Shown: positions 15,541-21,927 of the stretch, piece by piece | Position numbering within the stretch: the first letter of the stretch is position 1 | How the letters are laid out: every line of letters starts with the position of its first letter | IMG/VR virus record: IMGVR_UViG_3300031576_000194 | Span: 1 to 35,774 of that record | Source: a virus | Reading direction: 5' to 3' (one strand) | DNA length: 35,774 bases | The notes under the pieces: generated by a model | Seen by the model: only the letters and a program-made list of their open reading frames with translations | Told to the model about the DNA's origin: nothing | The model's database searches: none | Program-made: the position numbers and the translations under genes

Positions 15541-16638
15541 TCACCTCACTATACAGAATTCCCGCTCGGCCAATCGCAGGCGGGTCAGTACGCTAGCAGT
15601 GAGTAAGGCGACCTTCTCAGGTTCGTCTTCCGGCTCGGCTGCGGATAGAACTTCGTTGAGTGTATCGAGTGCCCGTTTCAACTTCTCGATATTCGCGCTA
15701 GACAGCACGCGACCGACTTTGAGTGCGGCAGGATCGAGACCCTGTGCGGCTCTTGCCAGTTCAATGAGTTTGAAATCGGGAGGCTCTTTGTCGAACTGAG
15801 CATAGTGCTTAGATAGATGATTGTATACAGCGCGTCGATCCGCGTCGGGGATGTCCACACCCCCGCGTGCGCCCAGTAGCGCGCCCATCGCAGCCGCTGC
15901 GCCGCGCCACACGGCTTTGCCCACGCCGCTCGCGCCGGCCTGATGATGCGGCAACTTGCAACCGCTATACGTCTCTGGCGGCATCGACTCGCACCAGGCG
16001 AAGTGTGCCGCGATGCGGCGTTTATCGCCCTCGCTCAAATCCTCCCACGAGTCGCTCGTAAAATCATTGAGCGTAGGCCCTGACCAGGCAGTGCCTTCGT
16101 CGGCTGTGCCCGTATCGCGGTAGGGCACAGCGACTTTGCTCGCCAACGTCGCCTCGTTCATTCCCCAATTCACATCGCTCGTATCGTACAAGCGCACCTC
16201 GCGCAGATTGCGAATCTGCGTGCCTTTGAGTTGCGGATGCTCCTCGAAATCGACCTTGATGGGATCGTAGCCAAATGACATCTCAGTAATAGCGCCCTTG
16301 GCGATGCCTTGCAAGATTTCGTTGCCGCGCGGGGTATCAAGGTATTCACGCGTGACTTGCAGCGCGCCCGTCGCATCGGGGTAACGTTGCTTTAGATCAT
16401 CGGGCAGATCGGCGCGTCCCACTTCACGCAATTCAAGCACGACCGCAGTCGGTGGCTCCGAGGATTGATGCTGCCATAGATGCTTAATACGCTTGGCTTG
16501 CTCACTGATGGTTTTGGCAAATGCACCTCGCCAAGTCCGATCGCCACCCGCGTCAATGTTGCCCAACACGCCGGAGAAACCAATGACTGTGCGGCCCTCG
16601 ATCTGCTTGATGAAATGCGGTGTGTCTTTGTACTCCAC
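15541..16638 (-). CDS. HK97-type prohead maturation protease with C-terminal extension, 365 aa
   Basis: The start is placed at GTG 16638 (GGAG seven bases upstream); reading from 16677 would enter the terminator. GFSGVLGNIDAGGDRTWRGAF, the His-containing RIKHLWQH (His53/57) and TEMSFGYDP (Ser121) are hallmarks of the S78/U35 prohead protease, a serine protease with a His-Ser active site. It cleaves the capsid delta domain. The C-terminal 170 residues hold a separate helical domain (DLSEGDKRRIAAHFAWCESMP, VDIPDADRRAVYNHLSKHY) known as an appendage in phage proteases, then a coiled coil. It is the first gene after a strong terminator. Confidence 0.9.
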   Translation of the reverse strand: MEYKDTPHFIKQIEGRTVIGFSGVLGNIDAGGDRTWRGAFAKTISEQAKRIKHLWQHQSSEPPTAVVLELREVGRADLPDDLKQRYPDATGALQVTREYLDTPRGNEILQGIAKGAITEMSFGYDPIKVDFEEHPQLKGTQIRNLREVRLYDTSDVNWGMNEATLASKVAVPYRDTGTADEGTAWSGPTLNDFTSDSWEDLSEGDKRRIAAHFAWCESMPPETYSGCKLPHHQAGASGVGKAVWRGAAAAMGALLGARGGVDIPDADRRAVYNHLSKHYAQFDKEPPDFKLIELARAAQGLDPAALKVGRVLSSANIEKLKRALDTLNEVLSAAEPEDEPEKVALLTASVLTRLRLAEREFCIVR

Positions 16639-16668
16639 TTGTGATCTCCAATTTTCTCCTGCGCAGCA

Positions 16669-16710
16669 GAAAAACAAAAAGCGCGGTCACTCTCTCGCAG
16701 AGTGCCGCGC
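16669..16710 (-). terminator. Rho-independent terminator (leftward)
   Basis: Stem GCGCGG/CCGCGC plus CACTCT/AGAGTG (16681-16710) with one bulged base and a 5-base loop, followed on the minus strand by TTTTTGTTTTTC (16669-16680). It sits between the small gene ending at 16749 and the protease start, inside the late operon. Confidence 0.85.
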
Positions 16711-16748
16711 GCCGTAACGCGAAATGTTTGGTTGATTAGCCATTCAGA

Positions 16749-16946
16749 TTATACGAATGTTCGACCTGCTTTGTGGCCTTGCCAGATATCAATAGTTCGC
16801 CCGTTGAAAGCCAACGTGATTATAAATGGTTTCCCATCGCGTGTCAACTTATCCAGCAGCGCACGCAATCGTTCGATCAGCCGTTCGTTGGCAGTGATGT
16901 AGCGCACTTCAACAGGTAGTGTTGGCGTCGTCAGCGTTTCGTCCAT
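16749..16946 (-). CDS. Hypothetical protein, 65 aa
   Basis: ATG at 16946 with AGGGTGG upstream, overlapping the end of the preceding membrane protein. The N-terminus is short and polar, followed by a charged helix (ANERLIERLRALLDKLTRDG) and a beta hairpin (PFIITLAFNGRTIDIWQG). Lies in the head-gene region just before the terminator. Family unknown. Confidence 0.65.
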   Translation of the reverse strand: MDETLTTPTLPVEVRYITANERLIERLRALLDKLTRDGKPFIITLAFNGRTIDIWQGHKAGRTFV

Positions 16947-17131
16947 CGTTCCACCCTGTCACTGTGTTGGATTCGTTCTTGGGTTGTCGCAATAATCATA
17001 CCCAGACGAAATGCTATGAACACAATCAATCCATAGAACCAATGAGTATGGCCCAATATGAGGATTGCAACTATCAGGCCAATAGTGCACAGGGCCATTA
17101 TCGCCGTATCTATTATTTCTTGCTTATCCAT
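16931..17131 (-). CDS. Two-helix membrane protein, 66 aa
   Basis: ATG at 17131 with GGTGAG upstream; overlaps both neighbours. Two hydrophobic segments (IIDTAIMALCTIGLIVAILIL and WFYGLIVFIAFRLGMIIAT) are followed by a basic tail (ERIQHSDRVERWTKR). The topology is holin-like, but it lies among head genes rather than lysis genes, so no function is assigned. Confidence 0.6.
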   Translation of the reverse strand: MDKQEIIDTAIMALCTIGLIVAILILGHTHWFYGLIVFIAFRLGMIIATTQERIQHSDRVERWTKR

Positions 17132-17598
17132 CGTCTCACCATCGCCTTGAACAGCTCACGAATCTCGCCGCGCTTCGCATCCAGGTGCATCTTGAGTGTC
17201 TTCCATGTGCCTCGATGGTAGCGCGCCTGCGGCCCACGCCCACCCACCGACTCATGACCGATGACCCACGGCGCATAGACAATGTTAGTGCCGACTGTAC
17301 CGATTATATCATTGCCGATACTTTTCACTTGACTTGTCAGTGTACGACCGAGTGTACCGGTGCGACGATAGGGCACTCTGCCCTGCGATACCAGCATCAT
17401 CACATAGCGGCGCTGCTTGTCGCTGACGAAGCGCATTGGGCGACGCGAAGGCGCTGGATACCTTGCCGCTTCGCGTTGAACGAGTGCTGTGGCCTGTGTC
17501 ATGGCCTTGACCAAATCGGCTTGCAAGGATGTATCCATGCGCTTGAGCTTGGCACGCAGCTCTTTAATACCGCGAATCTCAATACCGATGTTAGCCAC
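17113..17598 (-). CDS. HK97 gp10-like head-tail joining protein, 161 aa
   Basis: GTG at 17598 (CGGAAG upstream). The opening IGIEIRGIKELRAKLKRMDTS and the block QATALVQREAARYPAP match the HK97-gp10/tail-component family, as do the strands RRTGTLGRTLTSQV and GTVGTNIVYAPWVIGHESVGG. These proteins act at the head-tail interface. The start overlaps the stop of the LAGLIDADG endonuclease gene by 8 bases. The usual place of gp10-like genes is after the connector; here it precedes the protease, an unusual order. Confidence 0.8.
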   Translation of the reverse strand: MANIGIEIRGIKELRAKLKRMDTSLQADLVKAMTQATALVQREAARYPAPSRRPMRFVSDKQRRYVMMLVSQGRVPYRRTGTLGRTLTSQVKSIGNDIIGTVGTNIVYAPWVIGHESVGGRGPQARYHRGTWKTLKMHLDAKRGEIRELFKAMVRRWISKK

Positions 17599-18088
17599 AA
17601 TACTTCCGCACCTCAGACAATTGTTTCTTCAAATCAAGTACGTAATCCCGATATCCATTTAGATGGCCGCCTATCAGGATGATCCTAGCCGCTTGACGCC
17701 AGATTTCATAATCACGTTGCTTCTTGAGTCGAAGTGGATAACGATCCAAGATAGGAATGATGATATGGCAAATACTTCCTATATCACTGATACACCATTC
17801 AATTTGAGGGTTCTTGTTTCCACGTGCTGGGGTTCTATAAAAGCATCCACAGCGCAATAAACCCAACTCTTGTTGCAAAAAACTTGATTCATCATCTCTC
17901 ATCTTGATTCTGAGTCTGCAGGTAATATTCATAGTATTCTTTGTGGCACTAAAGGTAAAACATCCCTCGCCATCAACCAATCCACTGAACCAACCACACC
18001 ATATCGGATCGGGATCAAAGTCAATTCCAAGCGCTAATTGAAATTGCTCAGGCACAGTATTACTCCAGTCAATGCCGACATTTGCCAT
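17591..18088 (-). CDS. Free-standing LAGLIDADG homing endonuclease, 165 aa
   Basis: Contains a clear first LAGLIDADG helix, WFSGLVDGEGCF, in which the Asp/Glu pair would bind metal. A beta-sheet follows (MNITCRLRIKMRDDESSF), then the C-terminal helix pattern (LDRYPLRLKKQRDYEIWRQAA) of the single-motif family that acts as homodimers. It cuts long asymmetric DNA sites to spread itself. ATG at 18088 with GGAAG upstream. The first residues MANVGID resemble the MANIGIE start of the next gene, possibly a duplicated 5' end. Confidence 0.88.
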   Translation of the reverse strand: MANVGIDWSNTVPEQFQLALGIDFDPDPIWCGWFSGLVDGEGCFTFSATKNTMNITCRLRIKMRDDESSFLQQELGLLRCGCFYRTPARGNKNPQIEWCISDIGSICHIIIPILDRYPLRLKKQRDYEIWRQAARIILIGGHLNGYRDYVLDLKKQLSEVRKYCG

Positions 18089-18116
18089 TTGACTTCTTCC
18101 AGAATTGTCCTATAAT
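18089..18116 (+). promoter_or_regulatory. Plus-strand sigma70-type promoter
   Basis: TTGACT (18089-18094), 16 bases, TATAAT (18111-18116), pointing against the structural operon in the gap between two endonuclease genes. Transcription would begin near 18123 and read straight into a strong hairpin. Confidence 0.5.
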
Positions 18117-18122
18117 CCTACT

Positions 18123-18179
18123 ACCCCCCACACAGGGAGAGCGAGATAGGTGACAGCCTGTTTCGCTCTTTCTCATTTC
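18123..18179 (+). ncRNA. Candidate small RNA or terminator hairpin on plus strand
   Basis: Bases 18138-18150 pair with 18157-18169, a 13-bp continuous stem with a 6-base loop (TGACAG), followed by TTTCTCATTT. Two of the pairs are G-U in the plus-strand RNA and would be A-C mismatches in the minus-strand RNA, so the structure belongs to a rightward transcript. The promoter lies about 20 bases upstream. A length of about 55 nt is inferred. Confidence 0.35.
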
Positions 18180-18195
18180 AGGTTGTGAGTTAATA

Positions 18196-18414
18196 TCAAT
18201 ACAATCCATGTTCTTCATTATGGCATTCCTCGCAAAGCACCTGTAGATCATCTAAATCTTCATCACCTAATCTTGCATATGTTTTATGATGAACATGCAA
18301 TATTCCTCTAAAACCACATCGTTCACAACGATAATGTGCGAGTTTTAATGCTCGTTTTCGCATTACCCGCCAATCTCCCGATTCAAGATATTCTTCATAG
18401 AATGCGCTAGTCAT
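18196..18414 (-). CDS. HNH endonuclease, 72 aa
   Basis: The start at 18414 overlaps the stop of the head-morphogenesis gene (ATGA). It contains YRCERCGFRG then LHVHHKTYARLGDEDLDDLQVLCEECHNEEH, a complete HNH zinc-finger nuclease: two CxxC pairs, the HH catalytic pair and the C-terminal His. At 72 residues it is compact. It may be a free-standing homing nuclease or, as in many HK97-like phages, a helper of packaging near the terminase and head genes. Its position beside an intein and a LAGLIDADG gene favours mobility. Confidence 0.88.
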   Translation of the reverse strand: MTSAFYEEYLESGDWRVMRKRALKLAHYRCERCGFRGILHVHHKTYARLGDEDLDDLQVLCEECHNEEHGLY

Positions 18415-19814
18415 GTGATGGTTTCCTGTATCACTGGACTGAGCCAGCAGCGGCAATTCTTGACGATAACACCGTTGCAGGTGTATAATCCATAGGGATC
18501 AACCTGGAGATCATACACATGACCAGAAAAATCGAATTGTCTAACCTGAACAACCTGCTCGAACGATATATCGCGGGTGAATCTGAGAATAAAATTGCGC
18601 GTGTGGCCGGAATCAATCGGTGGACTTTTCGCCGCAGGCTGCTTGAGGCTGATATTCAACCCAGAAGTCGATCCGATGCTGAGCGACTCAAGTGGCGAAA
18701 CATGACTCTCCAACAGCGCGTGGCCCAAGTTGCTGCTGCTCACGCCTCCATGAGAGGTCGCCCCGTGTCTCTCAAGAATCGTCTGGCTCAGGCCATTGGC
18801 AAAGAGCGCGCCCTGTCCCATGCTGTCCCTATTGAATTCTATCTCCAGCGCGCTTTGTTTAAGCATGGATTGCCAGCCACTCTGCAAAAGGCCATTGGGC
18901 CATATAATGTTGATCTGGCCCTTAATAAACTGTCCATCGCCATAGAAATCTTCGGCGGCAATTGGCACACTTCGGCGAGTCACAAGCGGCGACACTTCAA
19001 GCGAATGAAATATTTGCTCAATCAGGGCTGGACGGTTGTCGTCATTTGGATTGATGCACGCCGCCACCCCCTCGATGTTGGCGCAACACGCCACTTGATC
19101 GCCCTGGCTGACGAGATTCGCAGAAATCCATCCCTGCCGCCCCAGTATCGGGTGATTCTGGGTAACGGTCAATTGGCGTCCCGAAGCAAGTCTTATCTCA
19201 ATACATCGACCGACATAAAACGATTGAGCTGCGCCTGTGATGAATCCGGGCGCAACTATTTCGTTGCCCGGTAATATGCAGCGTACATGCGCTGGTGGCT
19301 CGGTATCGCCACTTGGAAAGGGATCGCCGATTGCCACGACTTGACCGCTATTGATGTTGCATGGCCCACTGGGATCGCCATTATCCACTAATGAATCTTC
19401 TGCGGTATTCCACTGCATCTGCTCGATCACGCCCGCTGCGCGCCATGCCTCGATATTTCCCTGTGCGAAAGCCCGCGTCACCTCCGTGACGCCGATCATC
19501 TCGGCGCGCACCGGCCCAAACATCGGCATCAAGGTTTCCGTTAATGCGCTCAATGGATCACCACTGGCCGTCCACGCCGACAAGCTCTCTCGCAGAAACG
19601 TTCGGCTCGTGTCGTTGATAGCCGTCACCAGGTCGAACGTATAACGCTGCGCCCAGTCGCGTACAGCCTCGTTAACAAGCGCGAAATCAATGTCAATTTC
19701 AGCCAACGGCACAAGCGACAAGCCACCCGCCGCACCGTCGATACCGGCATCGACCACCAGTGGATAGAGCAGGTCGTAAAGCGCCTCGTTCTCGCCAGTC
19801 CAATTGATTGCCAT
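18411..19814 (-). CDS. Head morphogenesis protein (Mu gpF / SPP1 gp7-like) containing an intein, 467 aa precursor
   Basis: Residues 1-178 and 454-467 are the host protein (extein). They include the helical VTEVTRAFAQGNIEAWRAAGVIEQMQWNTAED and the signature PPAHVR|CRCWLSPV, the Cys/His motif that ends minor head proteins of this family. Between HVR and CRCW sits an intein (codons 179-453). After splicing the mature protein would be 192 residues. Its role is in capsid assembly and DNA ejection with the portal. ATG at 19814 with AGGAG upstream. It overlaps the HNH gene at its end. An antisense endonuclease gene lies wholly inside the intein. Confidence 0.88.
   Translation of the reverse strand: MAINWTGENEALYDLLYPLVVDAGIDGAAGGLSLVPLAEIDIDFALVNEAVRDWAQRYTFDLVTAINDTSRTFLRESLSAWTASGDPLSALTETLMPMFGPVRAEMIGVTEVTRAFAQGNIEAWRAAGVIEQMQWNTAEDSLVDNGDPSGPCNINSGQVVAIGDPFPSGDTEPPAHVRCILPGNEIVAPGFITGAAQSFYVGRCIEIRLASGRQLTVTQNHPILGRQGWISANLVSQGDQVACCANIEGVAACINPNDDNRPALIEQIFHSLEVSPLVTRRSVPIAAEDFYGDGQFIKGQINIIWPNGLLQSGWQSMLKQSALEIEFNRDSMGQGALFANGLSQTILERHGATSHGGVSSSNLGHALLESHVSPLESLSIGSTSGLNISLKQPAAKSPPIDSGHTRNFILRFTRDISFEQVVQVRQFDFSGHVYDLQVDPYGLYTCNGVIVKNCRCWLSPVIQETIT
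18460..18489 (+). promoter_or_regulatory. Antisense promoter inside the intein C-terminal block
   Basis: TTGACG (18460-18465), an 18-base spacer and a perfect TATAAT (18484-18489) on the plus strand. It is formed from the codons for LYTCNGVIVKN of the intein. It lies 30 bases upstream of the endonuclease start, with GGAG at 18506-18509. Confidence 0.65.
18519..19274 (+). CDS. HTH plus Vsr/DUF559-like homing endonuclease encoded antisense within the intein, 251 aa
   Basis: ATG at 18519 with GGAG nine bases upstream and a consensus promoter. Residues about 12-45 (LLERYIAGESENKIARVAG, INRWTFRRRLLEADI) form a resolvase-type helix-turn-helix. Residues about 105-180 hold a PD-(D/E)xK fold of the Vsr/DUF559 type: IEFYLQRALFKHGLP, YNVDLAL (Asp132), AIEIFGGNWH (Glu143, His150), HKRRHFKRMKYLLNQGWTVVVI. 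Related EDxHD endonucleases are known as homing enzymes of inteins and introns. The gene is codon-for-codon in register with the intein on the other strand: its ATG pairs with a His CAT codon and its TAA with Leu TTA. All 28 Leu and 17 Ser codons avoid TTA, CTA and TCA, which would break the intein. Confidence 0.87.
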   Translation: MTRKIELSNLNNLLERYIAGESENKIARVAGINRWTFRRRLLEADIQPRSRSDAERLKWRNMTLQQRVAQVAAAHASMRGRPVSLKNRLAQAIGKERALSHAVPIEFYLQRALFKHGLPATLQKAIGPYNVDLALNKLSIAIEIFGGNWHTSASHKRRHFKRMKYLLNQGWTVVVIWIDARRHPLDVGATRHLIALADEIRRNPSLPPQYRVILGNGQLASRSKSYLNTSTDIKRLSCACDESGRNYFVAR

Positions 19815-19827
19815 TTTCTCCTGCGGA

Positions 19828-20145
19828 TCAGTCCTCGCAGTCGATCAACCAATCGCACGAATCCACGCCGCCGCCCACGAGCGGGAACTCTAGGATCGCC
19901 TCGTACTGCTTGCCGACCGTCATCCCGCTGCGCAACACGCTCTTCGTCGTGATGACCTGAGCTGCGATGCTGTTCGCGCCGCTGGTCGTGGTCGCTGTGA
20001 CGTCCATCTTCTCCGGATGCTCCAGGATCGTCAGCGTCGGCGCGCCGGTTGGCGCGCCCCATGAGGCGGGGATCGTCGCATTGAACGGCCGCGCGAATCC
20101 TTTGCCGATGGGTATGGGTGATTCGATGGCGCGTCGTTCGCTCAT
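19828..20145 (-). CDS. Head fibre-like / virion protein, 105 aa
   Basis: The start overlaps the preceding stop (ATGA at 20142-20145). The opening IGKGFARPFNATIPASWGAPTGAPTLTILEHP and the beta-rich remainder (VTATTTSGANSIAAQVITTKSVLRSG) suggest a small head-attached protein. The last residues (VDSCDWLIDCED) are acidic. Name by resemblance and location only. Confidence 0.55.
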   Translation of the reverse strand: MSERRAIESPIPIGKGFARPFNATIPASWGAPTGAPTLTILEHPEKMDVTATTTSGANSIAAQVITTKSVLRSGMTVGKQYEAILEFPLVGGGVDSCDWLIDCED

Positions 20146-21134
20146 TCGCGTTTATCCGGTAAGGTCAAATTCGTGCTGCGTGTATTGAACGATAAATCCA
20201 CACGGCGCTTCTTGAACGTTAACGTTAGACTGCGATCTCGGAATGTCAATTCCAATGGCTTGACCAGCGCTGCATCAGGCCCGATCGCAATGAACGGGAT
20301 GCGATAGGCTTCGGCAATGGCCCTGGGCAGTAGGCTGAGCCGTCTTTCGTCGATTGCCCGTCGCAGTTCGATGGGCAGTTCGACGAGTAGTTCAGGTGGG
20401 ACGGTAACATGATAGGCAGCATAGGCTTCAGCCGCGGCGCGCGCCAGTCCGCGTGGTAACTCGGCCAGCCCGCGCCGCAGTTCTTCGGGCAGATCACCCA
20501 CACCGCCGAAGGTGACTGGGATCGAGTAGGCTTCTTTAGCAGCACGCGGCGCTGAACGCGGTGTGTCGAGTAGGAATCGTCGTAGTTCATCGGGTAACTC
20601 GGCGACATCTGCGCCAGTAAACAGCGGCCACAGCCAGTAAGCACCTGTGCTGGAACGCGGTAGAAAGAGCCGTCGCGCATCAATCGTTTGCCGCAGCTCG
20701 AGTGGTAATTCGATGGCGGCTTCGGCCGGAATTGGCAGCGCGATGAGGCCATACGCTGTCGCACTACCGCGCACATCTCGACGTGGGACGACGAGCAGCA
20801 CGCGGCCCGGCGGCGTATCAAGTTCGACGACATCTGCGCCGGTGAACGTCGCGGCGATTCGGTAGGCATCGCTGGCCGCATATCGTTCTCGACGCGGGAT
20901 GACCAGAACATCGCGACGCAACTCCTGCGGCAGATCGCCCACGCCAACGAATGTCGCGGCAATCTCGTAAGCACTGAAGCCGGCGCGCCGTTCGCGACGC
21001 GGATCGCCGATGGCGGTGCGGCCCGGCGGCGGCGCTTCGGCAGCGACATCCGGCGGTGGCGGCGCTGGAAAGCGCCAATGCCAAGCCGCTGCATCTTTGC
21101 GCCGCCGCTTTTGCCAGAATAGATAGTCCGACAC
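20142..21134 (-). CDS. Repeat protein of ~45-residue units, 330 aa
   Basis: A chain of about six degenerate repeats with the pattern (D/E)LPxELRRxLxxxPRxxRxAAxAYxIxxTFxG. Examples are GDLPQELRRDVLVIPRRERYAA, AELPDELRRFLLDTPRSAPRAA and GDLPEELRRGLAELPRGLARAA. The N-terminus is basic then Pro-rich (WRFPAPPPPDVAAEAPPPG), and the C-terminus is strand-forming (LELTFRDRSLTLTFKKRRVDLSF). I do not recognise a family. Coupled to neighbours by overlap among head genes, it is probably a virion protein such as a head fibre. Units differ in sequence, so the duplication is old. Confidence 0.65.
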   Translation of the reverse strand: MSDYLFWQKRRRKDAAAWHWRFPAPPPPDVAAEAPPPGRTAIGDPRRERRAGFSAYEIAATFVGVGDLPQELRRDVLVIPRRERYAASDAYRIAATFTGADVVELDTPPGRVLLVVPRRDVRGSATAYGLIALPIPAEAAIELPLELRQTIDARRLFLPRSSTGAYWLWPLFTGADVAELPDELRRFLLDTPRSAPRAAKEAYSIPVTFGGVGDLPEELRRGLAELPRGLARAAAEAYAAYHVTVPPELLVELPIELRRAIDERRLSLLPRAIAEAYRIPFIAIGPDAALVKPLELTFRDRSLTLTFKKRRVDLSFNTRSTNLTLPDKRE

Positions 21135-21193
21135 ATCGAGCCTCGCGCCCGGCGGCAGTCGCCGCTTGCGCGGTTCACGTCGCGCCGTTTATC

Positions 21194-21637
21194 TCAATCC
21201 TCTTTCCAACCCACGCCAAACGTCGCCGTGCTGGTGCCAGTATCATTGGTGCAAGTGACCTCGCCGGTAGCAATACCGCCGATGATAATCCACTCTTCAC
21301 CTGGTGCCATCAGCACGCGTCCGATGCCACCGTGAAAGTTCCATGCGGTAGCATACAAACCTGTTGGCGAAGCTGGAATAACTGGATTGGTTGTGAACTC
21401 GCCGAAGCGCAGCCGCGCGGTGGACGATGGATGCGACGATTCGACCAGTCCAATGGCCGCGAAGGTCGCGCCGGCCGTGGTAGGTCTCACCCAACGTGTG
21501 CGCGCGGCGGTTGAGGTCGTGATTTCACCACCCCAACTCACTTCAGCCACGAAGCCGAGTTCACCTGCTACATCGGCTTCGAGTGTCCAGTTCTCGACTT
21601 GTGCGGCAGCTGCTCGCTGTCCAAAGAAATACGCCAT
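21194..21637 (-). CDS. Structural-region protein, 147 aa
   Basis: The start at 21637 (MAYFFGQR) has AGGAG eight bases upstream; the longer reading from 21679 starts inside the preceding gene. Beta-rich throughout (NWTLEADVAGELGFVAEVSWGG, RVLMAPGEEWIIIGGIATGEVTC), lacking charged repeats, and resembling small jelly-roll virion proteins. Function unknown. Confidence 0.65.
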   Translation of the reverse strand: MAYFFGQRAAAAQVENWTLEADVAGELGFVAEVSWGGEITTSTAARTRWVRPTTAGATFAAIGLVESSHPSSTARLRFGEFTTNPVIPASPTGLYATAWNFHGGIGRVLMAPGEEWIIIGGIATGEVTCTNDTGTSTATFGVGWKED

Positions 21638-21648
21638 CTTCTCATCTC

Positions 21649-21918
21649 CTAGAGAGCAACGCCCTTCGCGCTGCCCCACAATTTGCGCGGTGTGCCGCCC
21701 AGCGCAATTTCCACTTGTCGCATGAACGGCGCACAGCCCTCGGTCTGCATCCGATTATAGCACGGCCAGCACACCGTCGCATCGCAATTATAGCACCATC
21801 CACCCTGCTTCACGTATTTGCGGATGGGCACGATAGCTTGGCAGTGGCAGCACGTCACCGCATCGTGCTCGTCGAGTATGCCACCGCTGGCGCGATTATC
21901 GTTCATCACGTAGGCCAT
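21649..21918 (-). CDS. Zinc-finger phage protein, 89 aa
   Basis: ATG at 21918 with AAGGAG upstream. CCHCQAIV, then GWCYNCDATVCWPC, give three CxxC-type pairs able to bind zinc, and GCAPFMRQVE follows. This pattern (MAYVMNDNRASGG start, treble CxxC) recurs in small proteins near head genes of many tailed phages. Role unknown. Confidence 0.7.
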   Translation of the reverse strand: MAYVMNDNRASGGILDEHDAVTCCHCQAIVPIRKYVKQGGWCYNCDATVCWPCYNRMQTEGCAPFMRQVEIALGGTPRKLWGSAKGVAL

Positions 21919-21927
21919 TGTTTCTCC

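Larger units (their letters stand above)
18456..19280 (-). mobile_element. Intein (275 aa) without an in-frame endonuclease
   Basis: Block A is CILPGNEIV with Cys1 as nucleophile. Block B is LTVTQNHPIL, followed by WISANLVSQGDQV, typical of Hint domains. The C-terminal blocks are HVYDLQV and LYTCNGVIVKN, ending in Asn with Cys as the first downstream residue. The usual penultimate His is Lys (VKN). The central region of about 190 residues (including EDFYGDG and IIWPNGLLQ) has no LAGLIDADG or HNH motif. The insertion point splits the CRC motif of the head protein, a conserved site as inteins prefer. Confidence 0.9.

Noticed and set aside
19625-20062. Minus-strand frame of 145 codons overlapping two genes
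   Set aside because: Shadow composition (Arg/Asp/His rich) and overlap with the well-supported frames at 19828-20145 and 18411-19814.
20246-21178. Long alternative minus-strand frame of 310 codons
   Set aside because: It overlaps the repeat-protein gene in another phase, has Arg/Ser-rich disordered composition and no ribosome-binding site. The 20142-21134 frame has repeats and coupled ends.
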